Notes: generated by a model from the sequence alone, not told the origin. A DNA stretch of 64,000 nucleotides from Phytohabitans maris (GCF_031085175.1 NZ_JAVHUY010000021.1:1-64000); one strand, 5' to 3'. Shown: positions 9,157 to 19,064, numbered from the stretch's first letter. Program-made: numbers and translations.

Positions 9157-9528
9157 TCAGAACGCCCCGCGCAGGTGCTCGACGCGGGCCGCGCCCCGCC
9201 GCTGCGGGAGCACGGACACCACGTCGAAGCGCACGTCGCGGCAGTGGACTTCGTGCTCGTGCAGCCAGCGCACAGCGAGTCGGCGCAGCCGTCGTGCCTT
9301 TGCCGACACCACCGCGGCGGCCGGCGGTCCGAACTCCAGGCTGCGCCGCGTCTTCACCTCGCAGAAGACGATGTCGTCGCCATCCCGGGCGACGATGTCG
9401 ATCTCCCCATCGGCGCATCGCCAGTTGCGCTCGACGATCCGAATGCCCGCCTCGACCAGGTGGGCGACCGCGCGCCGCTCGCCGTACGCACCGACCGCCA
9501 ATGTCGCCGTCGTCATGGGAACGAGCAT
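9157..9528 (-). CDS. YraN family protein (UPF0102, nuclease-like)
   Basis: A small protein with the restriction-endonuclease-like fold of the UPF0102/YraN family, of unresolved function. The family core is visible: [16 protein letters not shown], the [17 protein letters not shown] stretch with the GEIDIV motif, and FCEVKTRRS with the E-x-K pair expected for a PD-(D/E)XK active site. ATG 9528 gives 123 residues and ATG 9516 gives 119; neither has a clear ribosome binding site. It heads the yraN-yifB-dprA-xerC block, separated from yifB by about 165 bp that hold imperfect repeats. The C-rich strand of a G-rich tract lies immediately upstream of the start. Confidence 0.85.
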   Translation of the reverse strand: MLVPMTTATLAVGAYGERRAVAHLVEAGIRIVERNWRCADGEIDIVARDGDDIVFCEVKTRRSLEFGPPAAAVVSAKARRLRRLAVRWLHEHEVHCRDVRFDVVSVLPQRRGAARVEHLRGAF

Positions 9529-9530
9529 GT

Positions 9531-9554
9531 GGGGGAGGGGGTGGGTGGGGTGGG
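9531..9554 (+). other. G-run tract with G-quadruplex potential upstream of yraN
   Basis: Five runs of three or more G separated by single A or T bases occupy 24 bp on the plus strand, fitting the intramolecular quadruplex pattern. It lies 3-26 bp upstream of the yraN start, in the gap between yraN and the divergent membrane protein gene. Folding is inferred from sequence only. I see no gene in the remainder of 9555-9877. Confidence 0.5.
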
Positions 9555-9877
9555 AGTCCAAGATCGATTTGTGGACGGGTGGGTGGGCTGTGGAGAGCCG
9601 GACGATCATGCGGTGGGTGTGTTATGAGGGTGTGCGGTTCCCCTGCTTCCGCGGTGGTCGGGCGAGATCTACCCGCCGCCGCGCTGCCCGGCCTCCGTCC
9701 CCGGCCGCATCCGGAATGTTCACGCCGTCCCGCCTTTCCACTGTGGACGGAACGGAGGATGGTGCGACGCATGTCGAGCGCCGGCACACGCGGCTGGCTT
9801 CGCGGCGACGCCGTTCACGTGTCTTTGCCCGCTTTGTGAAGGTGGCCTTATCGAGCCAGGTCGCATACCGTGCGGCC

Positions 9878-10660
9878 GTGGACCCACAACGGAACGCCCC
9901 CGACCAGGCAGATCGCGGCTGGTACGACCGCCGGCACGGTGAGCCGGAGTGGGAGGGGTACCGGCTGCCCGGGCCGCGTGGGGCGGCGGACGCGCTGGAG
10001 GCAGACCCACTTTCGGGTGGCACGCACGCCCCGTCCCAGTCCGCGTACGACCAGCAGAGCGGCTACAACCCGCTCGCGGGGCCGGCGATGGAGGTACCCG
10101 CCTACGGGGCGCCACCGTCCGCCTACAGTGCGCCGCCCGCTGTGGCGGTCCCCGCGCCGGCCGCGTACGAGGTGCCGCCGGCCGCCGCACAGCCACCTCC
10201 GCCACCGGGATACAAGTCGTTCGAGGAGCCGACCGGTGCGGTGCCGCCGGTGACGCCCCGGCCCGAGGCGGAGCCGATCGAGACCCAGCGCTTCCACACC
10301 GAGGCGATCGACCGGGCCGCCCTGCGCCGGCCGGCAGGACCGCCTGCGGACGGGGTGTACCGGACGAAGCGGCCCGCGGCGGGCATCGTCCTCGCGGTAC
10401 TCGCGGTGGTTTTCGAGATCCCGGCGCTGCGCCTGCTCGCGGACGCTGCGATCGGCGGGCCCGTGGTTGCCTCTGGCGTGGTGGCCGGCACGTTTCTGGT
10501 GGCGGGGCTGCCGCTGGTGGCGCTGGGACTGTATGCGCTGGTCACTGGCGCCAACCGCCTGCCCGGCGACGGCGGCGGTGCGCACGCGTGGCTGCGGCCA
10601 CCCACCGCGTATCTCCCGGTCGGGCTCGTACTACTCGTCGCGGCCGCGTTGGCGGCCTGA
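9878..10660 (+). CDS. Proline-rich membrane protein of unknown function
   Basis: The first about 165 residues are hydrophilic and rich in Pro, Ala and Tyr (repeated YxAPPxAY-like segments), probably cytoplasmic and disordered. The C-terminal about 90 residues carry three predicted membrane segments: around [39 protein letters not shown] and [13 protein letters not shown]. The GTG start at 9878 is chosen because the frame upstream is GC-driven and lacks protein character; this gives 260 residues. It lies between divergent yraN and the rpsB block. I recognise no functional motif, and the family is not clear to me. Confidence 0.65.
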   Translation: MDPQRNAPDQADRGWYDRRHGEPEWEGYRLPGPRGAADALEADPLSGGTHAPSQSAYDQQSGYNPLAGPAMEVPAYGAPPSAYSAPPAVAVPAPAAYEVPPAAAQPPPPPGYKSFEEPTGAVPPVTPRPEAEPIETQRFHTEAIDRAALRRPAGPPADGVYRTKRPAAGIVLAVLAVVFEIPALRLLADAAIGGPVVASGVVAGTFLVAGLPLVALGLYALVTGANRLPGDGGGAHAWLRPPTAYLPVGLVLLVAAALAA

Positions 10661-10961
10661 GCGCGCCAGCAGCGGTAAAGCACAGCAACCCATCCCGCCG
10701 AAGTCACCGTCGCCCGGCCAAAAAATGACAAAAGCACCATCGGGTGCGGTGATCACTAAACCTTTGCCGGAGCGGATGACCAGCGGTCGAAGATCACCTG
10801 GCGAACGTCGGCCGCCACGGCATCAGCGTGTACACGCGGGCACCAGCAGCCGGACCGGACAGAAGCGACAGGGCGCCTCGGGACCGGCTGGCCATGAGCA
10901 ACGCACGGGTGGCCCGGTAAGGCGGCGCCCGGATCGCCGCCAGGCGAGAGCGTTACGGGCC

Positions 10962-11089
10962 GACGCCTTCGCGAAACAGCGCCCGCAGCCGGACCGTTTG
11001 AGGCGGGAAGGTCCGGACGGCCCGCGACGCCTTCGTGAAACAGCGCCGGCAGCGGGACCATTTCAGGCGATAAGGTCCGGACGGCCCGC
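10962..11089 (+). repeat. 64-bp direct tandem repeat, two copies
   Basis: Bases 10962-11025 and 11026-11089 repeat the same 64-bp unit beginning GACGCCTTCGYGAAACAGCG with about six mismatches. The unit is not a multiple of three and no convincing gene crosses it, so it is treated as intergenic. It is the first of three arrays in the 1.1-kb gap upstream of rpsB. Confidence 0.75.
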
Positions 11090-11313
11090 GAAAGACAGTG
11101 CTGGCCGGAGGGTCACCAGGGAGTGCGCGGTCGCTGCCCGGCGGCCCGAAGGTTGCCGGACGGCCCGGAGCACAGCACGGGTGGCCGGACCAGGACGGCG
11201 GGCCGGACCGCCACCAGGAGAGAGTGTCGGGTCGGAGCCGGGACGGCCCACAAACAGCGCCGACAGCCGGATGGCCAGCGAGAGTGCGGCTGCCAGGGAG
11301 AACAGCCACCGGC

Positions 11314-11411
11314 GGGGAGAGCGGCCCCCAGGGGAGAGCGGCCCCCAGGGGAGAGCGGCCCCCAGGGGAGAGCGGCCCCCAGGGGAGAGCGGCCCCCAGG
11401 GGAGAGCGGCC
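11314..11411 (+). repeat. 17-bp tandem repeat, five copies plus a partial sixth
   Basis: The unit GGGGAGAGCGGCCCCCA is repeated exactly head to tail from 11314 to 11398, followed by 13 bases of a sixth copy. Each unit holds self-complementary GGGG and CCCC blocks, so transcripts could form several alternative short hairpins. No coding sense is evident. Confidence 0.9.
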
Positions 11412-11446
11412 ACTCAACGGCCTGCTGCTACGGGCGAAGGCGGCAG

Positions 11447-11539
11447 GTGCCCGAACAACAGGGCCGCAGGTACCCGAACAACAGGGCCGCAGGGTGCCCG
11501 AACAACAAGGCCGTAGGTGCCCGAACAACAGCGCCCAGG
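11447..11539 (+). repeat. 23-24 bp tandem repeat, four copies
   Basis: Copies start at 11447, 11470, 11494 and 11517 and share the core CCCGAACAACA, with the flanks diverging in the last copy. The array ends about 245 bp before rpsB. No spacers are present, so it is not CRISPR. Confidence 0.85.
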
Positions 11540-11782
11540 GCCACCGCCGGAGGCGACGAGCCCGGCCCGCTCGGCGACCGGGCCGCGCGGGGCGTACACT
11601 GGTCGACTGGCGACCGCCTTAGGCGGCCGACCTCGCGCGCCCTCCCCACGGCTCCGTCCATGGGGCGACGGTCCCCTGGTCCCGACGCATGTCGGGCCCA
11701 CCCTGGCCGGCGATCAGGCGCCAGGACGCCTGACCGACCGGTCCGGCGTGACAACCAGGGAGCATACGAGGAGCACCCCACC

Positions 11783-12613
11783 ATGGCCGTAGTGACCATG
11801 CGCCAGCTGCTGGAGAGCGGTGTCCACTTCGGGCACCAGACTCGCCGCTGGAACCCGAAGATGAAGCGGTTCATCTTCACCGAGCGTAACGGCATCTACA
11901 TTATCGACCTGCGCCAGACGCTCGACTACATCGAAAAGGCGTACGACTTCGTCCGCAACACCGTCGCCGAGGGTGGCAGCATCCTGTTCGTCGGCACCAA
12001 GAAGCAGGCCCAGGAGGCGATTGCCGAGCAGGCGACGCGGGTCGGCCAGCCGTACGTCAACCACCGCTGGCTCGGTGGCATGCTGACCAACTTCCAGACC
12101 GTGTACAAGCGGCTGCAGCGGATGAAGGAGCTGGAGTCGCTCGACCTGACCGGCACCGCCGCGGGGTACACGAAGAAGGAGACCCTCCAGCTGTCCCGCG
12201 AAAAGGACAAGCTGAGCCGCACGCTCGGTGGCCTGCGCGACATGCAGAAGGTGCCGGCCGCGATCTGGGTGGTCGACACCAAGAAGGAGCACATCGCCGT
12301 TGACGAGGCGCGCAAGCTGGGTATCCCGGTGATCGCGGTCCTCGACACCAACTGCGACCCGGACGAGGTCGACTTCCCGATCCCGGGCAACGACGACGCG
12401 ATCCGTTCCGCCGAGCTGCTCACCAAGGTCGTCGCCTCGGCCGTCGCCGACGGCCTGATCGCCCGCTCCGGCCGCGCGACCCGCACCGGTGCCGAGGAGA
12501 AGCCCGAGCCGGGTGTGGTCGGCGCCGACGAGCCGCTGCCCGAGTGGGAGCGCGAGCTGCTCGAAGACACTGAGAAGAAGGCGGAAGAGCCGGCGCCGGC
12601 CGCCGCCGAGTAG
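11783..12613 (+). CDS. rpsB: 30S ribosomal protein S2
   Basis: Structural protein of the small ribosomal subunit, needed with S1 for mRNA binding. Hallmarks include [22 protein letters not shown] at the start, [20 protein letters not shown] and the [17 protein letters not shown] stretch. It has 276 residues, including an acidic C-terminal tail typical of actinobacterial S2. The ATG at 11783 follows GAGGAG at 11768-11773. Forty-one bases separate it from tsf, with which it forms the usual operon. The 1.1-kb gap upstream contains tandem arrays and no recognisable gene. I could not assign a specific promoter or the known gamma-proteobacterial S2 leader. Confidence 0.97.
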   Translation: MAVVTMRQLLESGVHFGHQTRRWNPKMKRFIFTERNGIYIIDLRQTLDYIEKAYDFVRNTVAEGGSILFVGTKKQAQEAIAEQATRVGQPYVNHRWLGGMLTNFQTVYKRLQRMKELESLDLTGTAAGYTKKETLQLSREKDKLSRTLGGLRDMQKVPAAIWVVDTKKEHIAVDEARKLGIPVIAVLDTNCDPDEVDFPIPGNDDAIRSAELLTKVVASAVADGLIARSGRATRTGAEEKPEPGVVGADEPLPEWERELLEDTEKKAEEPAPAAAE

Positions 12614-12654
12614 GACCGCAAGCCAAGTCGACAACCACGACCAAAGAGAGAGTC

Positions 12655-13485
12655 ATGGCCAACTTCACCGCCGCGGACGTCAAGAAGCTCCGCGACCTCA
12701 CCGGCGCCGGGATGATGGACGCCAAGAAGGCGCTCGACGAGGCGGAGGGCGACTTCGACAAGGCCGTCGAGATCCTGCGCATCAAGGGTGCGAAGGACGT
12801 GGGCAAGCGGGCCGGGCGCACCGCCGCCAACGGCCTGGTGGCCCACTCGGGCAAGGCGCTGCTCGAGCTCAACTGCGAGACCGACTTCGTCGCCAAGAAC
12901 GCCGACTTCGTGGCACTGGCCCAGCGCCTGGTCGAGCACGGTGACCAGGCGGGGCTGACCACCACCGAGGAGCTGCTCTCCTCGAAGCTGGCCGACGGGC
13001 AGACCGTGGCCGACGCGGTGCAGGAGCTGTCCGCCAAGATCGGCGAAAAGCTGGTGCTCAACCGCTACGGCGTGGTCGACGGCACGGTCGCGGTCTACCT
13101 GCACCGCAAGAGCCAGGACCTGCCGCCGGCGGTCGGCGTGCTGGTGGAGTACGCCGGCAAGACCGACGAGGCGGGCGACGCCGACGCGCGTGGCGTGGCG
13201 ATGCAGATCGCCGCGATGCGCCCGAAGTACCTCACCCGCGATGAGGTGCCGGCCGACGTCGTGGAGTCGGAGCGCCGCATCGCCGAGCAGACCGCGCGCG
13301 AGGAGGGCAAGCCGGAGGCGGCGCTGCCCAAGATCGTTGACGGTCGGGTGAACGCCTTCTTCAAGGACTTCGTCCTGCTGGAGCAGGCGTCGGTCGCCGA
13401 CAACAAGAAGTCGGTCAAGCAGGTGCTGGCCGAGGCCGGCATCGACGTGACCCGCTTCCTGCGCTTCGAGGTCGGCCAGGCCTGA
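12655..13485 (+). CDS. tsf: Translation elongation factor Ts
   Basis: Nucleotide exchange factor that regenerates EF-Tu-GTP. The N-terminal UBA-like module carries the EF-Ts signature [19 protein letters not shown] and the core has [12 protein letters not shown], both diagnostic. The 276-residue length is standard for actinobacteria. The ATG at 12655 follows AAAGAGAGA. It is co-transcribed with rpsB. A strong hairpin lies about 390 bp downstream, before pyrH. Confidence 0.97.
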   Translation: MANFTAADVKKLRDLTGAGMMDAKKALDEAEGDFDKAVEILRIKGAKDVGKRAGRTAANGLVAHSGKALLELNCETDFVAKNADFVALAQRLVEHGDQAGLTTTEELLSSKLADGQTVADAVQELSAKIGEKLVLNRYGVVDGTVAVYLHRKSQDLPPAVGVLVEYAGKTDEAGDADARGVAMQIAAMRPKYLTRDEVPADVVESERRIAEQTAREEGKPEAALPKIVDGRVNAFFKDFVLLEQASVADNKKSVKQVLAEAGIDVTRFLRFEVGQA

Positions 13486-13873
13486 CACCGGGCCTGGCCG
13501 GAGAGCAGGGTCGGCCAGGCTGGGTTGGGCCACCGCAGAGCAGAGGCCGGCCGGGCCTGACCGGGCCCGGCCACGGCGCAGAGGTCGGCCAGGTCAGACC
13601 GGGCCTGGCCACAGAAAACAGGGGCCGCCGAGGTCCGACCGGGCCCGGTCAACGAGCGGGGACCTGAGCGGGCCCGGCCACGAGGCAGTGGCCAGCCAGC
13701 CGGCCGTGAAGCGGCGGCCAGCCGGCCATGAAAGCGGCGGCCAGCCACGAGACACAAGCCGGCCGGAACGGAAGCCAGCCGGCCGCGCAGCAGAGGATGG
13801 CCGGAGCGGAGGTCGGTCGGAGCGGGAGCCGGCCAGCCCGAGCGAAGAAGCGCGAGTACAAGATCGAACAGCC
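13486..13873 (+). repeat. Degenerate GGCCGG/CCAGCC repeat tract between tsf and pyrH
   Basis: About 390 bp without a gene. The tract is built of short variants of GGCCGGCCAGGC, GGGCCCGGCCA and GCGGCCAGCCGGCC in irregular order. Adjacent units can pair, so the untranslated RNA would be highly structured. I see no credible start site, ribosome binding site or protein family in any frame. Confidence 0.6.
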
Positions 13874-13915
13874 AAGGAGGCCGCCGGTGGACGTGACAGT
13901 CACGGCGGCCTCCTT
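13874..13915 (+). terminator. Hairpin terminator downstream of rpsB-tsf
   Basis: A perfect 13-bp stem, AAGGAGGCCGCCG (13874-13886) paired with 13903-13915, encloses a 16-nt loop that can pair further. No T-run follows, which is common for actinobacterial terminators. It precedes pyrH by about 100 bp. Confidence 0.75.
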
Positions 13916-14017
13916 GTCACGTAGTGTGAGCGGCAGCAGCGGCGACGCCGGCGCGCGTCACAACGGCACCACCGGCACCACACGCAAGACAGCCAACGAC
14001 GGCGGAAGGCGGACCGG

Positions 14018-14788
14018 ATGACGCAGACAGTGGCGGGAGAGCCCGCGACGATGGACGATCCGACCGCACCGCCCCCCGGGCGTTCGCGCCGGGTGGTGCT
14101 CAAGCTCTCCGGCGAGGTCTTCGGCGGTGGCGCGGTCGGGGTCGACCCCGATGTCGTACAGGCCGTGGCCCGGCAGATCGCGACCGTCGTACGGCGCGGC
14201 GTGCAGGTCTCCGTCGTGGTCGGCGGCGGCAACTTCTTCCGCGGCGCAGAGCTGCAAAAGCGCGGGATGGACCGGGCCCGCGCCGACTACATGGGCATGC
14301 TCGGCACGGTCATGAACTGCCTGGCCCTCCAGGACTTCCTGGAGAAGGAGGGCATCGAGACCCGGGTGCAGACCGCGATCAACATGGCCCAGGTCGCCGA
14401 GCCGTACATCCCGTTGCGTGCCATCCGCCACCTGGAGAAGGGGCGGGTCGTGATCTTCGGCGCGGGCGCCGGCATGCCGTACTTCTCCACCGACACCGTC
14501 GCCGCCCAGCGGGCGCTGGAGATCCGCGCCGACGTCGTGCTGATGAGCAAGAACGGCGTCGACGGCGTCTACACCGCCGACCCCCGCACCGACCCCACCG
14601 CCGTCAAGCTCGACACGATCACCTTCGACGAGACGCTGCGGCGGGGCCTTCGGGTCGCCGACGCCGCCGCGTTCAGCCTGTGCCGTGACAACGGGCTGCC
14701 GATGCTGGTGTTCGGCGCCGAGGGCGACGACACGATCGTCAAGGCCGTGGGCGGAGAGCGCATCGGCACGCTGATCACCGCAAACTAG
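14018..14788 (+). CDS. pyrH: UMP kinase
   Basis: Phosphorylates UMP to UDP in pyrimidine nucleotide synthesis; a hexameric amino-acid-kinase-fold enzyme of the cytoplasm. Visible motifs are [13 protein letters not shown] (phosphate binding), [25 protein letters not shown] and [17 protein letters not shown] 14018 gives 256 residues; an internal ATG at 14051 would remove an 11-residue, poorly conserved leader. It precedes frr, the conserved order in bacteria. The 5' gap holds the rpsB-tsf terminator. Confidence 0.95.
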   Translation: MTQTVAGEPATMDDPTAPPPGRSRRVVLKLSGEVFGGGAVGVDPDVVQAVARQIATVVRRGVQVSVVVGGGNFFRGAELQKRGMDRARADYMGMLGTVMNCLALQDFLEKEGIETRVQTAINMAQVAEPYIPLRAIRHLEKGRVVIFGAGAGMPYFSTDTVAAQRALEIRADVVLMSKNGVDGVYTADPRTDPTAVKLDTITFDETLRRGLRVADAAAFSLCRDNGLPMLVFGAEGDDTIVKAVGGERIGTLITAN

Positions 14789-14826
14789 CGAGCCTGCTAC
14801 TAGCCAGAAGGGAGGCGACGGGGCAG

Positions 14827-15384
14827 GTGATCGACGACACCCTCCTCGAAGCCGAGGAAAAGATGGAGCGCGCGGTCGAGCACGCCAAGGAGGAGTTCGC
14901 GGCGATCCGCACCGGGCGCGCCAACGCGGCGATGTTCTCCAAGATCATCATCGACTACTACGGCAGCCCCACCCCGCTGACCCAGATGGCCTCCGTGGGC
15001 ACCCCCGAGCCGCGGATGGCCATCATCAAGCCGTACGACGCGTCGCAGATCGGCGCCATGGAAAAGGCGATCCGCGACTCCGACCTCGGTGTCAACCCCA
15101 ACAACGAGGGCACCCAGCTGCGCATCCTCCTCCCCCAGATGACCGAGGAGCGCCGCCGCGACATGATCAAGGTGGCCCGCCACAAGGGCGAGGAAGCCAA
15201 GGTCGCGATCCGCAACGTGCGCCGCAAGGCCAAGGAAGAGCTGGACCGCATCGTCAAGGACGGCGAGGCCGGCGAAGACGAGGGCCGCCGCGCGGAGAAG
15301 GACCTCGACGACACCACCCACCGGTACGTGACGCACATCGACGAGCTCGTCAAACACAAGGAAACCGAGCTGCTCGAGGTCTGA
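14827..15384 (+). CDS. frr: Ribosome recycling factor
   Basis: Splits post-termination ribosomes together with EF-G. The 185-residue length and the signatures [27 protein letters not shown] and [15 protein letters not shown] identify RRF; the charged helices match its three-helix-bundle domain. The GTG start at 14827 follows GGGAGG at about 14810. Its stop overlaps the cdsA start (TGATG at 15382-15386), so translation is coupled to phospholipid synthesis, an arrangement common in actinobacteria. Confidence 0.96.
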   Translation: MIDDTLLEAEEKMERAVEHAKEEFAAIRTGRANAAMFSKIIIDYYGSPTPLTQMASVGTPEPRMAIIKPYDASQIGAMEKAIRDSDLGVNPNNEGTQLRILLPQMTEERRRDMIKVARHKGEEAKVAIRNVRRKAKEELDRIVKDGEAGEDEGRRAEKDLDDTTHRYVTHIDELVKHKETELLEV

Positions 15385-16472
15385 TGTCGCAACTCGACCC
15401 CTACGGCAACCAGACGCCCAACCGGACACCCGACCCATGGGTGCCGGATCCCTGGATGGACCAGCCCGACCGCGAGCCGGCCGGGGACTGGCCGCCCCGC
15501 AACGGGCGCGTCGACGGACCGTACACCGGGTCGGGTGATCTCTCGTACTCGGAGAGTGAAGCCGAGACAGCCGCGTACCCGCAGGTCCGCCGCCGGCAGC
15601 AACCACCCGCGGAGCCGGAGCCCGAACCGGTGCGGCCGCGCCGCCCGGGTCCCGGAAAGCGGCGGGCGACCGGCCGGGCCGGCCGCAACCTGCCGGCGGC
15701 GATCGGCGTGGGCGTCACGCTCGGCGCGGTGGTCATCGCGTCGCTGTTCGTGTGGCGGCCGGCCTTCCTCGCGGTGATCGTGATCGCCCTCGGCGTCGCG
15801 ATCTGGGAGATGAGCCGCGCGGTGCGCGCGGTGGGCGCGCATCCGCCGGCGGTGCCGCTCGCCGCCGGGGGCCTGGTCACGATCGGCATGGCCTGGTACG
15901 CCGGTGAGGACGCCCTCCTGCTCGGCTTCGTGGTCACGCTGCTGGCGACGCTCGTGTGGCGGCTCGCCGACGGCCTCTCCGGCTACGGGCGGGACGCGGC
16001 GGCGGCCACGCTCATCGCGGTCTACGTGCCATTTCTCGGCGGCTTCGCCGCACTGCTGGCCGAGCCCGACGACGGCGCGCGCCGCGTGATCGTCACGCTC
16101 GCCGCCGTGGTGCTCTCCGACACCGGCGGGTACGTGGCCGGCGTCTTCTTCGGCAAGCACCCCATGGCGCCCACGATCAGCCCCAAGAAGTCCTGGGAAG
16201 GGCTGGCCGGCTCGCTGGTGGCGACGGCGGTGGGGAGCGCGATCCTGCTGTTCGTGCTGCTCGACGTGGAGCCGTGGTGGGGTGCCGTGTTCGGCCTGGC
16301 ACTCTCCGTTGTGTCGGTACTGGGCGATCTAACGGAATCGATGCTGAAACGCGACCTGGGCATCAAGGACATGAGCAACCTGCTGCCCGGACACGGTGGC
16401 CTGATGGACCGGCTGGACTCCATCCTCTTCGCGCTGCCCGCCGCGTACCTGCTGCTGGCGATCTTCACCTGA
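15384..16472 (+). CDS. cdsA: Phosphatidate cytidylyltransferase (CDP-diacylglycerol synthase)
   Basis: Makes CDP-diacylglycerol from phosphatidic acid and CTP at the inner membrane, the branch point of phospholipid synthesis. Residues 1-105 are a hydrophilic Pro/Arg-rich cytoplasmic extension. The remainder contains about seven or eight membrane segments. The CTP_transf_1 region is present (LSDTGGYVAGVFFGKH, SPKKSWEG) and the family signature near the end reads KRDLGIKDMSNLLPGHGGLMD. At 362 residues it is longer than enteric CdsA because of the N-terminal part, which is usual in this group. The start overlaps the frr stop by one base. Confidence 0.94.
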   Translation: MSQLDPYGNQTPNRTPDPWVPDPWMDQPDREPAGDWPPRNGRVDGPYTGSGDLSYSESEAETAAYPQVRRRQQPPAEPEPEPVRPRRPGPGKRRATGRAGRNLPAAIGVGVTLGAVVIASLFVWRPAFLAVIVIALGVAIWEMSRAVRAVGAHPPAVPLAAGGLVTIGMAWYAGEDALLLGFVVTLLATLVWRLADGLSGYGRDAAAATLIAVYVPFLGGFAALLAEPDDGARRVIVTLAAVVLSDTGGYVAGVFFGKHPMAPTISPKKSWEGLAGSLVATAVGSAILLFVLLDVEPWWGAVFGLALSVVSVLGDLTESMLKRDLGIKDMSNLLPGHGGLMDRLDSILFALPAAYLLLAIFT

Positions 16473-16541
16473 GCCGGGCCGGCCGGAGGCACCCGACACG
16501 AGTCCGCGCCAAATGCGGGCGCATGGGAGACTGGACGAGCT

Positions 16542-17675
16542 ATGACGAGCCTGCCCGTACTCCCGCTCAGCCCCGACGCACCGGGGCGCCGCCCGGCGCT
16601 GCCCCCGCGACACCTCGCCGACCTCGATCTGGCCGGTCGGCAGGCGCTGGTGGCCGAGCTGGGCGAGCCGGCGTTCCGGGCCAAGCAGCTCTCCACCCAC
16701 TACTTCGGCCGGCTGGTGCGCGACCCCGCGGGGATGACCGACCTCCCCGCCGCCAGCCGCGACCGGCTCGCCGAGTCGCTGATGCCCCGGCTGCTCACGC
16801 CGGTGCGCGAGCTGGCCTGCGACGGCGGTGCCACGCGGAAGGCGCTGTGGCGGCTGCACGACGGTTCGCTGGTGGAGAGCGTGCTGATGGGCTACCCCGA
16901 CCGGGTCACCGTCTGCATCTCCAGCCAGGCCGGCTGCGGCATGGCCTGCCCGTTCTGCGCCACCGGCCAGGCCGGCCTCACCCGTAACCTGTCCACCGCC
17001 GAGATCGTCGACCAGGCCGTCTACCTGGCCGGCGCCGCCGCGTCCGGCGCGGTCACCGGCTCGCCGCCACGGCTGTCACACGTCGTGTTCATGGGCATGG
17101 GCGAGCCCCTGGCCAACTACTCTCGGGTGGTCGAAGCGGTCCGGCGGTTGTGCGCACCGGCGCCGGAGGGCCTGGGGCTCTCCCAGCGCCATGTGACGGT
17201 CTCCACGGTGGGGCTCGTGCCGGCGATGCGTAGGCTGGCCGGAGAGGGACTCTCCGTAACCCTTGCGCTGTCGTTGCACGCGCCCGATGATGAGCTGCGC
17301 GACGAACTCGTGCCCGTCAACCAACGCTGGAAGGTCGCTGAGGTGCTGGACGCCGCGTGGGACTACGCCTCCCGCACGGGTCGCCGCGTGTCTGTCGAAT
17401 ACGCGATGATCAGGGATGTGAACGATCAGCCGTGGCGAGCCGACCTGCTGGGGCAGCTGCTCGCCGGGCGGCTGGCCCATGTAAATCTCATCCCGCTCAA
17501 CCCGACGCCAGGCAGCCGCTGGGACGCGAGCCCCAAGCCGGTCGAGCGGGAGTTCGTCCGGCGGTTGCGGGAGGCGGGCGTTTCGACCACGGTGCGTGAC
17601 ACGCGGGGTCGGGAGATAGACGGCGCGTGCGGACAGCTGGCCGCCAGCGAGACCGGCAGCGCGGACGGAAGGTGA
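16542..17675 (+). CDS. rlmN: 23S rRNA (adenine(2503)-C(2))-methyltransferase RlmN
   Basis: Radical-SAM enzyme methylating A2503 of 23S rRNA (and A37 of some tRNAs). The iron-sulfur ligands are C132, C136 and C139 in CGMACPFC. The methyl-carrying cysteine is C363 in [15 protein letters not shown] and [10 protein letters not shown] are further family motifs. It has 377 residues, a normal length. It lies 69 bp after cdsA and 5 bp before the DivIVA-domain gene, so it probably belongs to the same transcription unit. No internal damage is visible. Confidence 0.95.
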   Translation: MTSLPVLPLSPDAPGRRPALPPRHLADLDLAGRQALVAELGEPAFRAKQLSTHYFGRLVRDPAGMTDLPAASRDRLAESLMPRLLTPVRELACDGGATRKALWRLHDGSLVESVLMGYPDRVTVCISSQAGCGMACPFCATGQAGLTRNLSTAEIVDQAVYLAGAAASGAVTGSPPRLSHVVFMGMGEPLANYSRVVEAVRRLCAPAPEGLGLSQRHVTVSTVGLVPAMRRLAGEGLSVTLALSLHAPDDELRDELVPVNQRWKVAEVLDAAWDYASRTGRRVSVEYAMIRDVNDQPWRADLLGQLLAGRLAHVNLIPLNPTPGSRWDASPKPVEREFVRRLREAGVSTTVRDTRGREIDGACGQLAASETGSADGR

Positions 17676-17680
17676 CATAG

Positions 17681-18835
17681 GTGGCTAGTCAGGGTCAGCG
17701 GTTCCGGCGCCGGGCGCTGCGTCGCGGTTACAAGGTCGACGAGGTTGACAATTTCCTCGACCGCGTGGAGGCCACCCTGGCGGGCGAACCAGTGGGTGCA
17801 CCGGTCGCCTCGCAGGAGGTCCACGACGTCGTCTTCCGCGTCCGCTTCGGTGGCTACGACGAGTGGCAGGTCGACCTCCACCTCGACCGCGTCGAGCGGC
17901 AGCTCGCCGAGCTGGAGGAGCGCGGCGGCTACGGCCGTGGCCCCGACCGCCTCGGCCCACCCGACCGACTCGCGCCGGCCGATCGCATGGGTCCGCCCGA
18001 CCGGATGGGCCCACCGGATCGCATGGGCCCGCCCGACCGCATGGGTGGCGGCCCGATGACCGAGCGTATCGGTCCTCCGCTCCGCGATGACCGCATGCCC
18101 CCGTCCGGCCCGCCGATGCCCCAGCGGCCGATGCCCGCGCAGGCCGGCCCGTCCCGCGACCCGTATGGGCGCTATGACGATCAGGGCGGTTACGACCAGG
18201 GCGGTTACGACCAGACCGGTGGCTACGGCAGCAACGGCGGCTTCGACGGCCCACCCGGCCGCGGTGGTTTCGACGGTCCGCCCGGGCGTGGTGGCGGCTT
18301 CGACGGTCCGCCCAGCCGGGGTGGTTTCGACGGTCCGCCCGGGCGTGGCGGTGGCTTCGACGGTCCGCCCGGCCGCGGTGGCTTCGACGGCCCGCCGACC
18401 GGTGGCTTCGGTCCGCCCCCCGGCGGCTTCGGCGGCCCGCCCGACGACCGGTACGGCGGGGGCGGTGACGACCGCTTCGACGGCTTCGCCGAGCCCGGCC
18501 GCCACGGCAAGGCCGACATGACCGCCGAGATCCGCCTCGGTGGCCCACCCATGGGCGGCCCCCCGCCCGGGATGGCCGGACTCCCGCCCGAGTTGCAGCG
18601 GATCGACCAGCTGCGGCGCGGTTTCCAGGTGCGCCGGTTCGGCAGCGGCTACGACCCGGCCCAGGTCGACCGCCTCTTCGAGGGCATCCTCAACGCCGTG
18701 ACCGGCCGCGGCCCGATGCCGATGAGCCCCAACGAGATCGACCGGGCCCAGTTCGGGCTGGTGCCGGGCGGCTACTTCGAGGCCGAAGTGGACGCCGCGC
18801 TCAAGGAGGTCAAGGACATCCTCCGCGGCCAGTAG
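17681..18835 (+). CDS. DivIVA-domain protein with Gly/Pro repeat linker
   Basis: A 384-residue protein with DivIVA-like motifs at both ends. FRRRALRRGYKVDEVDNFLDRVEATL lies at residues 7-32 and LRRGFQVRRFGSGYDPAQVDRLFEGIL near residues 310-336. Each is followed by an FxxxxxGYxxxxVDxxL-type segment. Between them lie repeats of PDRMGPPDR type (about 85-125) and GGFDGPPGRG type (about 185-260), likely disordered. Family knowledge suggests a role in polar growth or division, but this protein is not the coiled-coil Wag31 itself. The GTG start at 17681 is preceded by GGAAGG, five bases after the rlmN stop. The 18836-19015 gap holds nothing recognisable. Confidence 0.75.
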   Translation: MASQGQRFRRRALRRGYKVDEVDNFLDRVEATLAGEPVGAPVASQEVHDVVFRVRFGGYDEWQVDLHLDRVERQLAELEERGGYGRGPDRLGPPDRLAPADRMGPPDRMGPPDRMGPPDRMGGGPMTERIGPPLRDDRMPPSGPPMPQRPMPAQAGPSRDPYGRYDDQGGYDQGGYDQTGGYGSNGGFDGPPGRGGFDGPPGRGGGFDGPPSRGGFDGPPGRGGGFDGPPGRGGFDGPPTGGFGPPPGGFGGPPDDRYGGGGDDRFDGFAEPGRHGKADMTAEIRLGGPPMGGPPPGMAGLPPELQRIDQLRRGFQVRRFGSGYDPAQVDRLFEGILNAVTGRGPMPMSPNEIDRAQFGLVPGGYFEAEVDAALKEVKDILRGQ

Positions 18836-19015
18836 ATCCCGCTCCAGCCGCGACACCCATCACCCACCACGCCCCTCCGGCGCGAGTGGCCCGCATCCGC
18901 GCGCCCGGACCGCCGGCGATTCCAGCTCCGCCACACCTGTGGCCTTTTGCGGCCCAGCGCGGGCCTGCGGTCGCCGACCGTCTCGCGGCACGGCTCAACG
19001 AGGCGCTGCCGACCG

Positions 19016-19064
19016 AGATCTAGAACGTTTAGGGCTCTATATCCGCCCTAAACGTTCTAGATCT
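19016..19064. terminator. Bidirectional 20-bp perfect hairpin
   Basis: AGATCTAGAACGTTTAGGGC (19016-19035) is perfectly complementary to 19045-19064, with a 9-nt loop. It is AT-richer than its surroundings and has no T-tract. It lies between the plus-strand DivIVA gene and the minus-strand DUF2631 gene, so it can serve both. Confidence 0.85.

Noticed and set aside
9029-9877. 5' extension of the membrane protein gene upstream of 9878
   Set aside because: The extension overlaps yraN on the other strand and reads as low-complexity Arg/Ser; the GTG at 9878 is the first start outside it.
10962-11539. CRISPR array
   Set aside because: The repeats are contiguous with no unique spacers and the three unit lengths differ; no cas genes are nearby.
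10661-11782. Ribosomal-protein leader or riboswitch upstream of rpsB
   Set aside because: I could not recognise any known leader fold; only tandem repeats are visible.
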